A DNA stretch of 64,000 nucleotides from positions 248,001 through 312,000 of the forward strand of contig NZ_MIEQ01000027.1 in assembly GCF_001968815.1 (NCBI RefSeq). The letters run 5' to 3'. A program made the translations under genes and the position numbers. Positions 29,843-39,868 of the stretch are shown here, piece after piece. The notes beneath the pieces were generated by a model. The model had not been told where the DNA came from, did not search any database, and saw only the letters and a program-made list of their open reading frames with translations. This DNA comes from Motiliproteus sp. MSK22-1. Lineage in GTDB: Bacteria > Pseudomonadota > Gammaproteobacteria > Pseudomonadales > Balneatricaceae. Position 1 is the first letter of the stretch. Each line of letters opens with the position of its first letter.

Positions 29843-29878
29843 GCGATGCTGTACCTGGTTAGTACAGTACGCTTTTTT
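29843..29878 (+). terminator. Terminator-like hairpin upstream of thrS
   Basis: CTGTAC (29849-29854) pairs with GTACAG (29862-29867), extended by a G-U, an A-T and a GCG/CGC clamp (29843-29845 with 29870-29872) around one bulged A. Six T residues follow (29873-29878). It could end the upstream regulator transcript or act as an attenuator for thrS, which starts 65 bases later. Confidence 0.7.
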
Positions 29879-29942
29879 GCTTTGTATCTTGTTTATCCTA
29901 ATGTGGCCTTTGGTAGGGGTCACCACTGGGAAAGGAATTATC

Positions 29943-31868
29943 ATGCCTGTTATTACTCTTCCTGATTCTAGTACTCGTCAATTTGACCAAGCGGTTACCG
30001 TCCATGATGTTGCCGCCTCTATTGGTCCTGGATTGGCAAAAGCGGCACTTGCCGGCAAGGTTAATGGAGAGCTGGTCGATACCAGTTACCTTATTGAAGC
30101 TGATACTGATCTTGCTATTGTTACGGCAAGGGATGAGGAAGGGTTGGAAGTTATTCGGCACTCATGCGCTCACCTGATGGCTATGGCCGTCCAGGAGTTG
30201 TTCCCCGGAGCGCAGGTTACTATAGGGCCGGTTATTGAAGATGGTTTTTATTACGATTTTGCCTACGAGCGTGCTTTTACCCCGGAAGATCTTCAGAAAA
30301 TCGAAGCGAAGATGAAAGAATTGGTTAAGGCTGACTTGCCCGTTTCCCGCTCAATGATGTCACGAGAGGATGCGATAAAATTCTTCAAAGAACTGGGGGA
30401 GGACTACAAAGTCCAGATTATTGAGGATATTCCTGCTGAGCAGGAACTTTCCTTTTATAAGCAAGGAGACTTTATTGACCTGTGTCGCGGTCCTCACGTT
30501 CCGAGCACCAGCCATATTAAAGCGTTCAAATTGATGAAGGTTGCAGGGGCATATTGGCGTGGAAACTCCAAGAATGAAATGCTTCAGCGCATCTACGGCA
30601 CCGCCTGGTCAGATAAAAAGGCACTAAAGGCCTATCTGCATCGTTTGGAGGAAGCTGAAAAGCGAGATCATCGTAAGTTAGGCAAGCGAATGGATCTCTT
30701 TCACACTCAGGAAGAGGCTCCAGGCATGGTGTTCTGGCACCCGAACGGCTGGACTATCTATCAAGTGATTGAGCAATACATGCGCAGCGTGCTCGATCGT
30801 CACGATTACCGGGAGATAAAAACCCCTCAGGTCGTTGATCGTGCCTTGTGGGAGCGCTCTGGTCATTGGGACAAATTTAGCGAAATGATGTTTACCACTC
30901 ATTCTGAAAGTCGCGATTATGCGGTCAAACCGATGAACTGTCCCTGCCATGTGCAGGTATTTAACCAGGGTTTGAAGAGCTACCGTGATTTACCCTTGCG
31001 CTTGGCCGAGTTTGGTTCCTGTCATCGTAATGAGCCTTCAGGTACTCTGCACGGGTTGATGCGGGTGCGTGGTTTTACTCAGGACGATGCGCATATCTTC
31101 TGTAGCGAAAGCCAGATACAGGATGAAGTTGCGGAATTTATCGATCTTCTTTATGCGGTTTACCGGGATTTCGGTTTCAGTGACATTATTCTGAAGCTGT
31201 CTACTCGCCCTGAGCAGCGTGTGGGGAGTGACGAAGTCTGGGATAGGGCAGAGCAGGCATTGGCTGCCGCACTTGATGGTAAAGAGCTACCCTGGGAAGA
31301 GCTGCCGGGTGAGGGTGCGTTCTATGGGCCCAAGATAGAATTTTCATTAAAGGATTGTTTGGGCCGGGTTTGGCAGTGTGGAACTATCCAGGTGGACTTT
31401 TCTATGCCGGGCCGTCTTGATGCTCAGTTTGTCAATGAGGCTGGAGATCGGGAAACTCCGGTTATGTTGCATCGGGCTATTTTGGGTTCCTTTGAGCGCT
31501 TTATTGGTATTTTGATTGAGGAGTACGCTGGAGCAATGCCTGCCTGGTTGTCTCCCAAGCAAGCCGTTATTTTAAATATTACCGATAATCAGGCCGATTT
31601 TTGCCGTGAAATTGAAAAAACTTTGAAAGATCGTGGATTTAGAGTGCATGCGGACTTGAGAAACGAGAAGATCGGCTTTAAAATTCGCGAGCACACAATT
31701 CAGAAGGTCCCTTATCAGCTGGTAGTCGGCGATAAGGAAGTTGATTCTAAAACCGTAACCGTACGCCTGAGAACCGGAGAAGATTTAGGTTCCATGTCCA
31801 TCGATCAGTTCAGCCAATTGCTGACTGAAGATATAGCGCGTAAAGGGCGGGATGTAGCGGAGAGCTGA
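29943..31868 (+). CDS. thrS: Threonyl-tRNA synthetase
   Basis: ThrS charges tRNA-Thr. The 641-residue protein opens [10 protein letters not shown] with the TGS domain (residues 1-62), then the editing domain with [11 protein letters not shown], the class II core with [11 protein letters not shown] (a zinc ligand region), [22 protein letters not shown] and the C-terminal anticodon-binding domain. I placed the start at ATG 29943, which has AAAGGA upstream and gives the family N-terminus. It is followed by infC after 2 bases, as in E. coli. Confidence 0.98.
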   Translation: MPVITLPDSSTRQFDQAVTVHDVAASIGPGLAKAALAGKVNGELVDTSYLIEADTDLAIVTARDEEGLEVIRHSCAHLMAMAVQELFPGAQVTIGPVIEDGFYYDFAYERAFTPEDLQKIEAKMKELVKADLPVSRSMMSREDAIKFFKELGEDYKVQIIEDIPAEQELSFYKQGDFIDLCRGPHVPSTSHIKAFKLMKVAGAYWRGNSKNEMLQRIYGTAWSDKKALKAYLHRLEEAEKRDHRKLGKRMDLFHTQEEAPGMVFWHPNGWTIYQVIEQYMRSVLDRHDYREIKTPQVVDRALWERSGHWDKFSEMMFTTHSESRDYAVKPMNCPCHVQVFNQGLKSYRDLPLRLAEFGSCHRNEPSGTLHGLMRVRGFTQDDAHIFCSESQIQDEVAEFIDLLYAVYRDFGFSDIILKLSTRPEQRVGSDEVWDRAEQALAAALDGKELPWEELPGEGAFYGPKIEFSLKDCLGRVWQCGTIQVDFSMPGRLDAQFVNEAGDRETPVMLHRAILGSFERFIGILIEEYAGAMPAWLSPKQAVILNITDNQADFCREIEKTLKDRGFRVHADLRNEKIGFKIREHTIQKVPYQLVVGDKEVDSKTVTVRLRTGEDLGSMSIDQFSQLLTEDIARKGRDVAES

Positions 31869-31870
31869 AC

Positions 31871-32410
31871 ATCAAAAGAGGAAATAGCAAAGGCGCGAGC
31901 AAGAAAGCGACGATCAATGAACAGATCGAAGCCAACGAGGTCCGTCTTGTAGGCGCCGAGAGTGAACAACTTGGTATTGTTTCTATTGAGGAGGCACTCA
32001 AGGCAGCGCAAGAAGCGTCCTTGGACTTAGTGCTTATCGCGCCAGATGCGGAGCCAGTAGTCTGTAAACTTATGGACTACGGTAAACATGTTTTTGAACT
32101 GAAGAAGCAGAAAGCTGAGCAACGCAAAAAGCAGAAGCAGACACAGGTCAAAGAAATGAAGTTCCGTCCAGGAACTGAAGAAGGGGATTATCAGGTAAAA
32201 CTGCGCAACCTGATACGTTTCCTAGAAGGTGGAGACAAGGCGAAAGTGTCCTTGAGGTTCCGTGGTCGTGAGATGGCCCATCAGGATCTGGGTATGAAGC
32301 TGCTGAAACGAATCGAAGTCGATTTGGAAGAGCTGAGTACCGTTGAACAGTTTCCTAAGATGGAAGGCCGTCAGATGATCATGGTTCTGGCTCCCAAAAA
32401 GAAGAAGTAA
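31871..32410 (+). CDS. infC: Translation initiation factor IF-3 (ATC start)
   Basis: IF-3 binds the 30S subunit, prevents premature 50S joining and proofreads the start codon. This 179-residue protein has [42 protein letters not shown] and ends VLAPKKKK. The first in-frame ATG lies far inside the N-domain. The family start aligns to ATC at 31871, followed by AAA AGA GGA, matching the E. coli AUU AAA GGC GGA context, with GGAG 8 bases upstream. Rare start codons let IF-3 repress its own gene. It starts 2 bases after thrS. Confidence 0.95.
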   Translation: MKRGNSKGASKKATINEQIEANEVRLVGAESEQLGIVSIEEALKAAQEASLDLVLIAPDAEPVVCKLMDYGKHVFELKKQKAEQRKKQKQTQVKEMKFRPGTEEGDYQVKLRNLIRFLEGGDKAKVSLRFRGREMAHQDLGMKLLKRIEVDLEELSTVEQFPKMEGRQMIMVLAPKKKK

Positions 32411-32434
32411 CACGCCTCAGCGAAAGCCTGTGTT

Positions 32435-32465
32435 CCTCGCTAATGCTCTTTTTTGAGCAGTGAGG
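32435..32465 (+). promoter_or_regulatory. Hairpin in the infC-rpmI spacer
   Basis: CCTCGCT (32435-32441) pairs with AGTGAGG (32459-32465), with one G-U, and GCTC pairs with GAGC inside, around a TTTTTT loop. In E. coli the L20 protein represses rpmI-rplT through a structure upstream of rpmI. Whether this hairpin is part of such a site is not shown. Confidence 0.4.
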
Positions 32466-32530
32466 GGGATGGGCCTTTGTTGTTTGAGCAGGTTATACAG
32501 AAACTAACGAATGCGTGGAGTAGTTTTAAC

Positions 32531-32725
32531 ATGTCTAAAATGAAAACTTGTAGCGGTGCTGCAAAGCGTTTCAAAAAAACCGCTAACGGCTTCAAGCGTA
32601 AGTCGTCCCATACTAGCCACATTCTGACCAAGAAAAGCACTAAGCGTAAGCGTCAGTTGCGAGGCACCAGTGAGGTGCATGCATCTGATATTGCTTTGGT
32701 TAAGCGCATGTTGCGCCAGGCCTAA
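32531..32725 (+). CDS. rpmI: 50S ribosomal protein L35
   Basis: This 64-residue, strongly basic protein begins [20 protein letters not shown] and contains [19 protein letters not shown], the L35 signature. I took the internal ATG at 32531 as the start; a longer open frame is not part of the family. It lies between infC and rplT in the conserved order and would be assembled into the large subunit early. Confidence 0.97.
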   Translation: MSKMKTCSGAAKRFKKTANGFKRKSSHTSHILTKKSTKRKRQLRGTSEVHASDIALVKRMLRQA

Positions 32726-32770
32726 TTCTTTCGAATTAGTGTTTAGAATAGTTAGTAGAAGGATACAAAT

Positions 32771-33127
32771 ATGCCTCGCGTAAAACGTGGTGTTGTCGCT
32801 CGTCGTCGTCACAAGAAAATTCTCAAGCAAGCTAAAGGTTATTACGGAGCCCGTAGTCGGGTCTTTCGCGTAGCTAAACAAGCTGTCATCAAAGCTGGTC
32901 AGTATGCATACCGCGACCGTCGTCAGCGTAAGCGTCAATTCCGTGCTTTGTGGATTGCTCGTATTAATGCTGCCGCGCGTATCAATGGTTTGTCTTACAG
33001 CCGATTTATTGCGGGCCTGAAAAAAGCCTCTATTGAAATCGACCGTAAAGTACTGGCTGATCTGGCTGTGCATGAGAAGGCCGTATTTGCAGCAATTGTA
33101 GAAAAAGCCAAGGCTAGCCTGGCTTAA
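32771..33127 (+). CDS. rplT: 50S ribosomal protein L20
   Basis: L20 binds 23S rRNA and is needed for early assembly of the 50S subunit; it also regulates its own operon. The 118-residue protein has [20 protein letters not shown] (first 20 shown), [17 protein letters not shown] and [32 protein letters not shown] precedes the ATG. An intrinsic terminator follows 93 bases after the stop. Confidence 0.98.
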   Translation: MPRVKRGVVARRRHKKILKQAKGYYGARSRVFRVAKQAVIKAGQYAYRDRRQRKRQFRALWIARINAAARINGLSYSRFIAGLKKASIEIDRKVLADLAVHEKAVFAAIVEKAKASLA

Positions 33128-33219
33128 GACACCCGCCTATTGGGTAGATCTACTGCTGCTCGCGGGACCATATTCAAGAGCCAGCTATTGCTTTGTTCTT
33201 GATAGGTGACCGTAATTTG

Positions 33220-33258
33220 AATAGGGGAAGGGTGTATGCTCTTCCCCTATTTTGTTTT
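33220..33258 (+). terminator. Intrinsic terminator after rplT
   Basis: AATAGGGGAAG (33220-33230) pairs perfectly with CTTCCCCTATT (33241-33251) around a 10-base loop, followed by TTTGTTTT. It separates the thrS-infC-rpmI-rplT unit from pheST. Confidence 0.9.
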
Positions 33259-33326
33259 GAAAAACAGAATTTTGTAAGGCTGTGATTCTCGCAGCCATAT
33301 AGGACCTAATCCCGCCTAGATGGTGA

Positions 33327-34376
<1,050 letters not shown>

Positions 34377-34580
34377 CGCAACCCTATTTTCAAATCTGAT
34401 AAATGGACTGAGATAGTGGTCGAACCGGCACGGGGATTGGTTGGCAAATGTGGTTGTCTCCCCAAGCTGCTGATGAAGTCAGAACTCTCCCTCCCCACAA
34501 ATAATTGGGACAAATACGGAAGTCGGAAAACAGGTGTTAGAGAGTTTTCTGATGACGGCAAGAGATAACAGGAACTTGCA

Positions 34581-36959
34581 ATGAAATTTAGCGAACAGTG
34601 GTTGCGAGAATGGGTTAATCCCGCAATTAGTACTGAGGATCTGGTAGCACAGGTTACCATGGCTGGCTTGGAAGTGGATGGTGTTGAAGCTGCTGCTGGT
34701 GTATTTAGTGGTGTGGTTATTTGCGAAATTCTGGAAGCAGAGCCGCATCCAAATGCTGATAAGCTTCGAGTCTGTAAAGTAACGGCTGGTGGTGAGCAGG
34801 TGCAGGTCGTTTGTGGTGCTCCGAACGCCCGTCCTGGTATTAAAGTGCCTTTTGCTCAGGTAGGGGCCGTGCTGCCGGGCGATTTTAAAATCAAGAAAGC
34901 AAAGTTACGTCAGGTTGAGTCCTTTGGCATGCTTTGCTCCGCTTCAGAGCTGGGTATTTCCGAAGAGAACGAAGGGATTTTTGAACTGGCTGCTGATGCA
35001 CCTGTTGGTCAGGATATTCGTGAGTATTATGGTTTGGATGACCAGATTATCGAAGTCGACTTAACGCCAAACCGGGGTGATTGCCTGAGCCTGTCGGGGC
35101 TGGCCCGAGAAGTGGGTGTTCTGAATAAAGAGCCGGTTAGCAGCGTTGAGATTAAACCGATAGCACCGCAAGTTGAAGATACGTTTGCCGTAGAGATTGA
35201 AGCTGGTGAAGGCTGTTCCCGTTATGTTGGCCGTGTGATCAAGGGGATTAACCCAAAAGCTAAAACTCCGCTGTGGATGTTAGAGCGTCTTCGTCGAAGC
35301 GGTATTCGTGGCATTGATCCGGTAGTGGATGTCACCAATTATGTGATGCTTGAATTGGGGCAGCCTATGCACGCCTTTGATCTGGCCAAGCTGAAAGGTG
35401 GTATTAGGGTTCGAATGGCTGATGCTGGTGAAAAGCTGGTTTTGCTGGATGGTCAGGAAGTAACGCTGAATTCCGATACACTTTTGATTTCGGATCATCA
35501 AGCGCCTCTGGCCATGGCCGGAATCATGGGCGGGGAAGGGTCCGGGGTTAACGCTGAAACTGTGGATATATTCCTCGAAAGTGCTTATTTCAACCCGATT
35601 CAGATTGCTGGACGCGCCCGTTCCTACGGTCTGCATACGGATTCATCCCATCGTTTTGAGCGTGGCGTTGATTACCGGCTTCAGGTGAAAGCGGCCGAAC
35701 GTGCTACCAGCTTGTTACTTGATATTGTCGGTGGAAAGCCTGGGCCGATAATAGAGGCTACGGATGAAGCCTTTTTGCCAAAATCAGTGAGCGTTATTCT
35801 TCGTGCAGAGCGTATAAAGAAGCTTCTGGCACTGGATATTCCTGCTAATGAGGTGGAAGAAATCCTGACCCGTTTGGGGATGGAGGTGAGTGTTGCTGGT
35901 GAGGGCGCCTGGAGTGTCGAAGTCCCCTCGTACCGCTTTGATATCAGCCTTGAGGAGGATTTGCTGGAGGAGTTGGCGAGAATTTACGGCTACAATAATC
36001 TGCCTGTCTGCTCCAGTACTGCGACTATTGAGTTGAAGCCTAAGACTGAAATCAAAAAAACATTGCATGATTTACGTCGGGTGTTGATTAACCGGGGTTA
36101 TCAAGAGGCAATAACTTACAGTTTCGTTGAGCCTTCGTTGCAGGAAGTTTTTGATAAAAAACATAAAGCTGTGGAACTGGCCAACCCTATTTCTGCTGAT
36201 ATGGCCGTTATGCGTACAACGCTCTGGCCTGGTCTGGTAAAAGCTCTGCTGCACAATCAGAACCGTCAGCAAGATCGTATTCGGATGTTCGAGACCGGAC
36301 AGCGTTTTCTTCCAGAAGAGGGGGGGCTGATTCAGGATCGTGTCTTGGCAGGAGTTGTTTTCGGTAGCCGCTATCCTGAAGGCTGGTCTGGTAAGCCTCA
36401 GCCTGTGGACTTCTTTGATGTTAAGGGTGATGTCGAACAGATTTTAGCGCTTGGAGGAGGGTTGAAAGGCTATAGTTTTGAAGCAGCCGAGCATGAGGTT
36501 CTGCATCCGGGCCAGTCAGCAAGAATTATGCGAAATGGTCGTTTGGCGGGCTATTTGGGGGCTTTACACCCAAGTATATGCAAGCAACTTGGGGTTTCCG
36601 GGCCGGTTTTCTTATTTGAGTTGGCTCTGGCTGAAATCGAACAAGGGGTGCTTCCTGAATTTAAGGAGCTTTCCAAGTTCCCGGAAACCCGTCGTGATCT
36701 GGCCGTTCTGGTGGATGAGTCGGTGCCAGTGTCGAAACTCTTCGAAACAGCGGAAAAAGAGGGTGGAGAATGGTTGAAAAATGTTACTCTTTTTGACGTC
36801 TACCAGGGCGAAGGTATTGAAAATGGTAAAAAAAGTCTGGCATTGGGCTTGACCTGGCAGCATCCATCGCGCACCCTTAATGATGAAGAGGTAAACGATG
36901 TCTTCGCAGCGATCGTTTCGGCAATGCAATCTGACTTTGCTGCATCGCTGAGAGGTTGA
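34581..36959 (+). CDS. pheT: Phenylalanyl-tRNA synthetase beta subunit
   Basis: PheT is the editing and tRNA-binding subunit. The 792-residue protein has the N-terminal EMAP-like OB domain (residues 40-150, AEPHPNADKLRVCKV), the B3/B4 editing core (FDLAKL, MAGIMGG, TDSSHRFERGVD), B5, and the C-terminal FDX-ACB fold (FKELSKFPETRRDLAVLVDE, trimmed to 20). The ATG has an AGGAACTT site upstream. It lies before ihfA in the conserved order. Confidence 0.98.
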   Translation: MKFSEQWLREWVNPAISTEDLVAQVTMAGLEVDGVEAAAGVFSGVVICEILEAEPHPNADKLRVCKVTAGGEQVQVVCGAPNARPGIKVPFAQVGAVLPGDFKIKKAKLRQVESFGMLCSASELGISEENEGIFELAADAPVGQDIREYYGLDDQIIEVDLTPNRGDCLSLSGLAREVGVLNKEPVSSVEIKPIAPQVEDTFAVEIEAGEGCSRYVGRVIKGINPKAKTPLWMLERLRRSGIRGIDPVVDVTNYVMLELGQPMHAFDLAKLKGGIRVRMADAGEKLVLLDGQEVTLNSDTLLISDHQAPLAMAGIMGGEGSGVNAETVDIFLESAYFNPIQIAGRARSYGLHTDSSHRFERGVDYRLQVKAAERATSLLLDIVGGKPGPIIEATDEAFLPKSVSVILRAERIKKLLALDIPANEVEEILTRLGMEVSVAGEGAWSVEVPSYRFDISLEEDLLEELARIYGYNNLPVCSSTATIELKPKTEIKKTLHDLRRVLINRGYQEAITYSFVEPSLQEVFDKKHKAVELANPISADMAVMRTTLWPGLVKALLHNQNRQQDRIRMFETGQRFLPEEGGLIQDRVLAGVVFGSRYPEGWSGKPQPVDFFDVKGDVEQILALGGGLKGYSFEAAEHEVLHPGQSARIMRNGRLAGYLGALHPSICKQLGVSGPVFLFELALAEIEQGVLPEFKELSKFPETRRDLAVLVDESVPVSKLFETAEKEGGEWLKNVTLFDVYQGEGIENGKKSLALGLTWQHPSRTLNDEEVNDVFAAIVSAMQSDFAASLRG

Positions 36960-37049
36960 TTTCATAAGGTGCGAGTGTCTGCCGGTAGTGTGGGCACTGT
37001 GCTGTCGATATGGGGCTGCAAAAATTGGGCTGCTAAAAAGGGGCGTACG

Positions 37050-37355
37050 ATGGGGTCTTTGACAAAAGCCGATATGGCCGAGCGTCTATTTGACGTTTTG
37101 GGGCTCAACAAGCGTGAAGCAAAGGATATGGTTGAAACCTTCTTTGATGAAGTTCGATCATGCTTAGCTGAGAATGAGCAGGTGAAGTTATCAGGTTTTG
37201 GTAATTTTGACCTCAGGGATAAACGTCAACGGCCTGGCCGAAACCCTAAAACCGGTGAAGAAGTGCCGATTTCCGCCCGTCGGGTTGTCACTTTCAGACC
37301 TGGTCAAAAGCTCAAGGATAAAGTCGAGACCTATGCAGGCCCCGCTAAAGAGTGA
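37050..37355 (+). CDS. ihfA: Integration host factor subunit alpha
   Basis: IhfA with IhfB forms a sequence-specific DNA-bending protein that acts in replication, recombination and transcription. This 101-residue protein shows [33 protein letters not shown] and [19 protein letters not shown], the beta-ribbon arm with the intercalating proline in GRNPKTGE. The start ATG has AAAGGGG just upstream. It overlaps the following merR-type gene by 23 bases. Confidence 0.97.
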   Translation: MGSLTKADMAERLFDVLGLNKREAKDMVETFFDEVRSCLAENEQVKLSGFGNFDLRDKRQRPGRNPKTGEEVPISARRVVTFRPGQKLKDKVETYAGPAKE

Positions 37356-37692
37356 AACCCTAGCAGCAATCCCTGAGAAGCGTTATTTTTCAATTGGTGA
37401 GGTGGCAGACCTTTGTGGTTTGAAACCTCACGTGCTGCGCTACTGGGAGCAGGAATTTGAGCAGTTAAAGCCTGTCAAGCGTAGAGGTAATCGCCGTTAT
37501 TACCAGCGTCAGGATGTGGTTTTGATCAGGCAGTTATGCAGCTTGCTGTATGATCAGGGTTTTACTATTGCAGGTGCCCGTCAATGGCTGGTAGGTGACA
37601 ATGCTAAGCAGGATGACGTGAAGTACCGGCAATTGCTCCGTCAGACTATCGGTGAACTTGAAGAAATTTTATCAGAATTAAAAGCACGTTGA
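37333..37692 (+). CDS. MerR-family regulator overlapping ihfA
   Basis: This 119-residue protein has a MerR winged helix-turn-helix ([20 protein letters not shown], first 20 residues of the domain) followed by [14 protein letters not shown] and a short helical tail with no metal-binding cysteine pair. I took ATG 37333, inside ihfA, since the MerR domain begins soon after. MerR genes overlapping the end of ihfA are usual in Pseudomonas-type genomes. The target and signal are unknown. Confidence 0.92.
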   Translation: MQAPLKSETLAAIPEKRYFSIGEVADLCGLKPHVLRYWEQEFEQLKPVKRRGNRRYYQRQDVVLIRQLCSLLYDQGFTIAGARQWLVGDNAKQDDVKYRQLLRQTIGELEEILSELKAR

Positions 37693-37726
37693 TTCGGATA
37701 TTTTTTGATTTGCCTCTAAAACCCAT

Positions 37727-37755
37727 TTGCCCTGAATAACGAGTTAGAGTAATAT
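37727..37755 (+). promoter_or_regulatory. Sigma70 promoter of the tRNA-Pro array
   Basis: TTGCCC (37727-37732), a 17-base spacer and TAATAT (37750-37755) form a good promoter, followed by a GC-rich TCACGCCGC discriminator as in stringently controlled stable-RNA genes. A TATCGGC/GCCGATA hairpin with a 4-base loop lies at 37772-37789, before the first tRNA. Confidence 0.8.
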
Positions 37756-37794
37756 TCACGCCGCTGTAACGTATCGGCGTAAGCCGATAGAAGT

Positions 37795-37871
37795 CGGTGT
37801 GTGGCGCAGCTTGGTAGCGCACTTGCATGGGGTGCAAGGGGTCGTAGGTTCAAATCCTATCACACCGACCA
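37795..37871 (+). tRNA. tRNA-Pro(GGG), copy 1
   Basis: A 77-base cloverleaf: acceptor CGGTGTG pairs with CACACCG, the anticodon stem CTTGC/GCAAG holds loop ATGGGGT with anticodon GGG, and the T loop contains GTTCAAATC. CCA is encoded. Confidence 0.97.
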
Positions 37872-37917
37872 GTTTTCAAATTCCTCGCAGTATACATTAT
37901 CCAGTCTTTGTTGATTT

Positions 37918-37994
37918 CGGTGTGTGGCGCAGCTTGGTAGCGCACTTGCATGGGGTGCAAGGGGTCGTAGGTTCAAATCCTATCACACCGACCA
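37918..37994 (+). tRNA. tRNA-Pro(GGG), copy 2
   Basis: Identical in sequence to copy 1 over 77 bases, with anticodon GGG and encoded CCA. The spacer after it differs from the one before by a few single-base changes. Confidence 0.97.
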
Positions 37995-38040
37995 GTTTTC
38001 AAATTCCTCGCAGTATACATTGTCCAGTCTTTATTGATTT

Positions 38041-38065
38041 CGGTGCGTGGCGCAGCTTGGTAGCG
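38041..38065 (+). pseudogene. tRNA-Pro 5' fragment (copy 3)
   Basis: Matches the first 25 bases of tRNA-Pro with one change (T to C at position 6), then diverges. It lacks the anticodon arm, T arm and 3' end, so it cannot fold as a tRNA. Confidence 0.85.
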
Positions 38066-38106
38066 GCTTTGGTCATCAATATACATTATCCAGTCTTTGT
38101 TGATTT

Positions 38107-38125
38107 CGGTGTGTGGCGCAGCTTG
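38107..38125 (+). pseudogene. tRNA-Pro 5' fragment (copy 4)
   Basis: Matches the first 19 bases of tRNA-Pro exactly, then ends 5 bases before the stop codon of the convergent hypothetical gene. The junction marks the edge of the repeat array. Confidence 0.8.
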
Positions 38126-38129
38126 ACCT

Positions 38130-38918
38130 CTATTCGTAGTCTTGTTTTCTTTTCCAATTGCCGTCTTCGTCAAATTCATTCCATTCTTCATCTTGTTTCT
38201 GTTGTGTTGCGTCTTCTTGCTGTTGTAGCTGTAATTTTTGTTCTTCAGCGGCTACTTTGCTACGTAGTACGTTTATTCGTTTATCGATGAAGTTGATTCG
38301 TTCTGGCATTTGTCCTTTCTTGGCGAAAGACTCAAGCTGTTTTCGGCAGTTGTTGTAATGGGAAAGGGCTAAGCGAGGGTTTTCTCCCTGTTCGACCAGT
38401 CGAGCGTTCAGTTGACTGATGTCAGTATTAATAATGCTGAACAATGCTTTGCCTTGGTTGATGAATTTGAGTGCGGATGACTTCTCTAGTGATCCGTCTT
38501 TGTGGATACCGACAAAGAAGTTCACCATGTTTTTTACCATTGCTGCTGTATTTTTTGCAGTGACCAAGTCGTTGAATATGGGCTCTGGCGTATCCAGGGT
38601 GCTTTTGTAAGGCTGTTCTTTGAGTTTTGAGATTGATGTCAGTTGATTTTTTGCGTTGTTGTCTTGGGGGTCGATAGAGAGGATTTCGTTATAGCGGCTT
38701 GAGAGATAATTTAACAAAAAAAGCCTTATATTTTCCGGAAGGTAAGTGGGTGGTATCTCTGTTACCAGATTCCAGCAGTGGCGAGTTCGATCTTGTAATG
38801 CCAGTATTCGACGACGGCGTTCTTGCCTCGCATTTTCCATGGACTGGGCAATATATGCGAAGAATGCAAGGCAGCCTACACCACAGAGGATTAGTATGCC
38901 GATAATGCTTGTGCTCAT
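38130..38918 (-). CDS. Hypothetical protein with an N-terminal membrane helix
   Basis: I do not recognise this 262-residue protein. Residues 5-25 form one hydrophobic helix (IIGILILCGVGCLAFFAYIA), followed by a basic stretch (RQERRRR) and a long helical region with no clear domain. The last 50 residues contain a Gln- and Glu-rich coiled stretch and an acidic/aromatic tail (EEWNEFDEDGNWKRK). The basic flank after the helix predicts a cytosolic soluble part. It stands alone between two tRNA arrays, and its stop lies 5 bases from the last tRNA fragment. No function is proposed. Confidence 0.65.
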   Translation of the reverse strand: MSTSIIGILILCGVGCLAFFAYIAQSMENARQERRRRILALQDRTRHCWNLVTEIPPTYLPENIRLFLLNYLSSRYNEILSIDPQDNNAKNQLTSISKLKEQPYKSTLDTPEPIFNDLVTAKNTAAMVKNMVNFFVGIHKDGSLEKSSALKFINQGKALFSIINTDISQLNARLVEQGENPRLALSHYNNCRKQLESFAKKGQMPERINFIDKRINVLRSKVAAEEQKLQLQQQEDATQQKQDEEWNEFDEDGNWKRKQDYE

Positions 38919-39111
38919 AGAGAGTTCTCACAAATAAACTGTGCCTTTATTATCGGTTATAAAGTCAAATACTTAAATAGCGCCAGCGAGAGTATATTGC
39001 TTATCCGTGCAGACCTCGGCGAGGGGACGGAGCTTGTATCAGTGGTAGTTCTCTCAAACAGAGCCATAAAAATTAAATTGTACTGTTACCAATAAAATTG
39101 CTCGTCGATGC

Positions 39112-39140
39112 TTGACGGAAAATCCATAAATCCCTATTAT
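39112..39140 (+). promoter_or_regulatory. Sigma70 promoter of the tRNA-Glu/Gly array
   Basis: TTGACG (39112-39117), a 17-base spacer and TATTAT (39135-39140) are followed by ACGCGCCTCC, a GC-rich discriminator typical of stable-RNA promoters. The first tRNA starts 60 bases downstream. Confidence 0.88.
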
Positions 39141-39200
39141 ACGCGCCTCCTTTGTTGAGGAATGCTTCTTAGGCAAAGCAGTCAGCAAAGGTTTTGAAAC

Positions 39201-39276
39201 GTCCCATTCGTCTAGTGGCCTAGGACACCGCCCTTTCACGGCGGTAACAGGGGTTCGAACCCCCTATGGGACGCCA
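39201..39276 (+). tRNA. tRNA-Glu(TTC), copy 1
   Basis: A 76-base cloverleaf: acceptor GTCCCAT pairs with ATGGGAC, loop CTTTCAC gives anticodon TTC, T loop GTTCGAAC, and encoded CCA. Confidence 0.98.
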
Positions 39277-39326
39277 CTTTCTTAAGTTGCTTCAGCTAGC
39301 GCTTGAGAGATGTGAAGCAAGTCAGT

Positions 39327-39402
<76 letters not shown>

Positions 39403-39447
39403 AACTTGCAGTTGTATATTATTGCAGTGATGCAATATTTCGGTCAC

Positions 39448-39523
39448 GTCCCATTCGTCTAGTGGCCTAGGACACCGCCCTTTCACGGCGGTAACAGGGG
39501 TTCGAACCCCCTATGGGACGCCA
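39448..39523 (+). tRNA. tRNA-Glu(TTC), copy 2
   Basis: Same sequence as copy 1 over 76 bases, 247 bases downstream of it. Confidence 0.98.
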
Positions 39524-39567
39524 TCCGGTGAAAGACTCTTTCAGTAGCATGCTGAAAGTACCAGATT

Positions 39568-39643
<76 letters not shown>

Positions 39644-39868
39644 GATTTTCAGTTACATGCAGAAACCCAGAAAATTATCTGTTTCCACCTCATAAACACG
39701 ACGCTGATCAACAAGCTGTTGTTCAACGCTTTGATTTTCTGGCTAATGTAGTATTCTTCCTTTCATGCAATGTTCGTTCGAACGACATAAATATGGAATT
39801 GCAAACGTCGACGGTATTAGCTGTTTGGCTACTGGAGCCGAGGCTCCTTTTGAAGGAACCTATAGGGT

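Larger units (their letters stand above)
37795..38125 (+). repeat. Tandem tRNA-Pro repeat array, 123-base period, decaying downstream
   Basis: Unit starts fall at 37795, 37918 and 38041 (period 123: 77-base tRNA plus 46-base spacer) and at 38107 (66 bases later). Copies 1 and 2 are intact. Copy 3 keeps the first 25 tRNA bases, then a short unrelated stretch and the end of the spacer. Copy 4 keeps 19 bases. Confidence 0.9.

Noticed and set aside
29838..29942. 35-residue N-terminal extension of ThrS
   Set aside because: The family start is at 29943 with a good ribosome-binding site, and the extension runs through the terminator-like hairpin.
37799..38290. Plus-strand open frame through the tRNA-Pro array
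   Set aside because: It reads repeated tRNA sequence and the antisense of a hypothetical gene, so it is not a protein gene.
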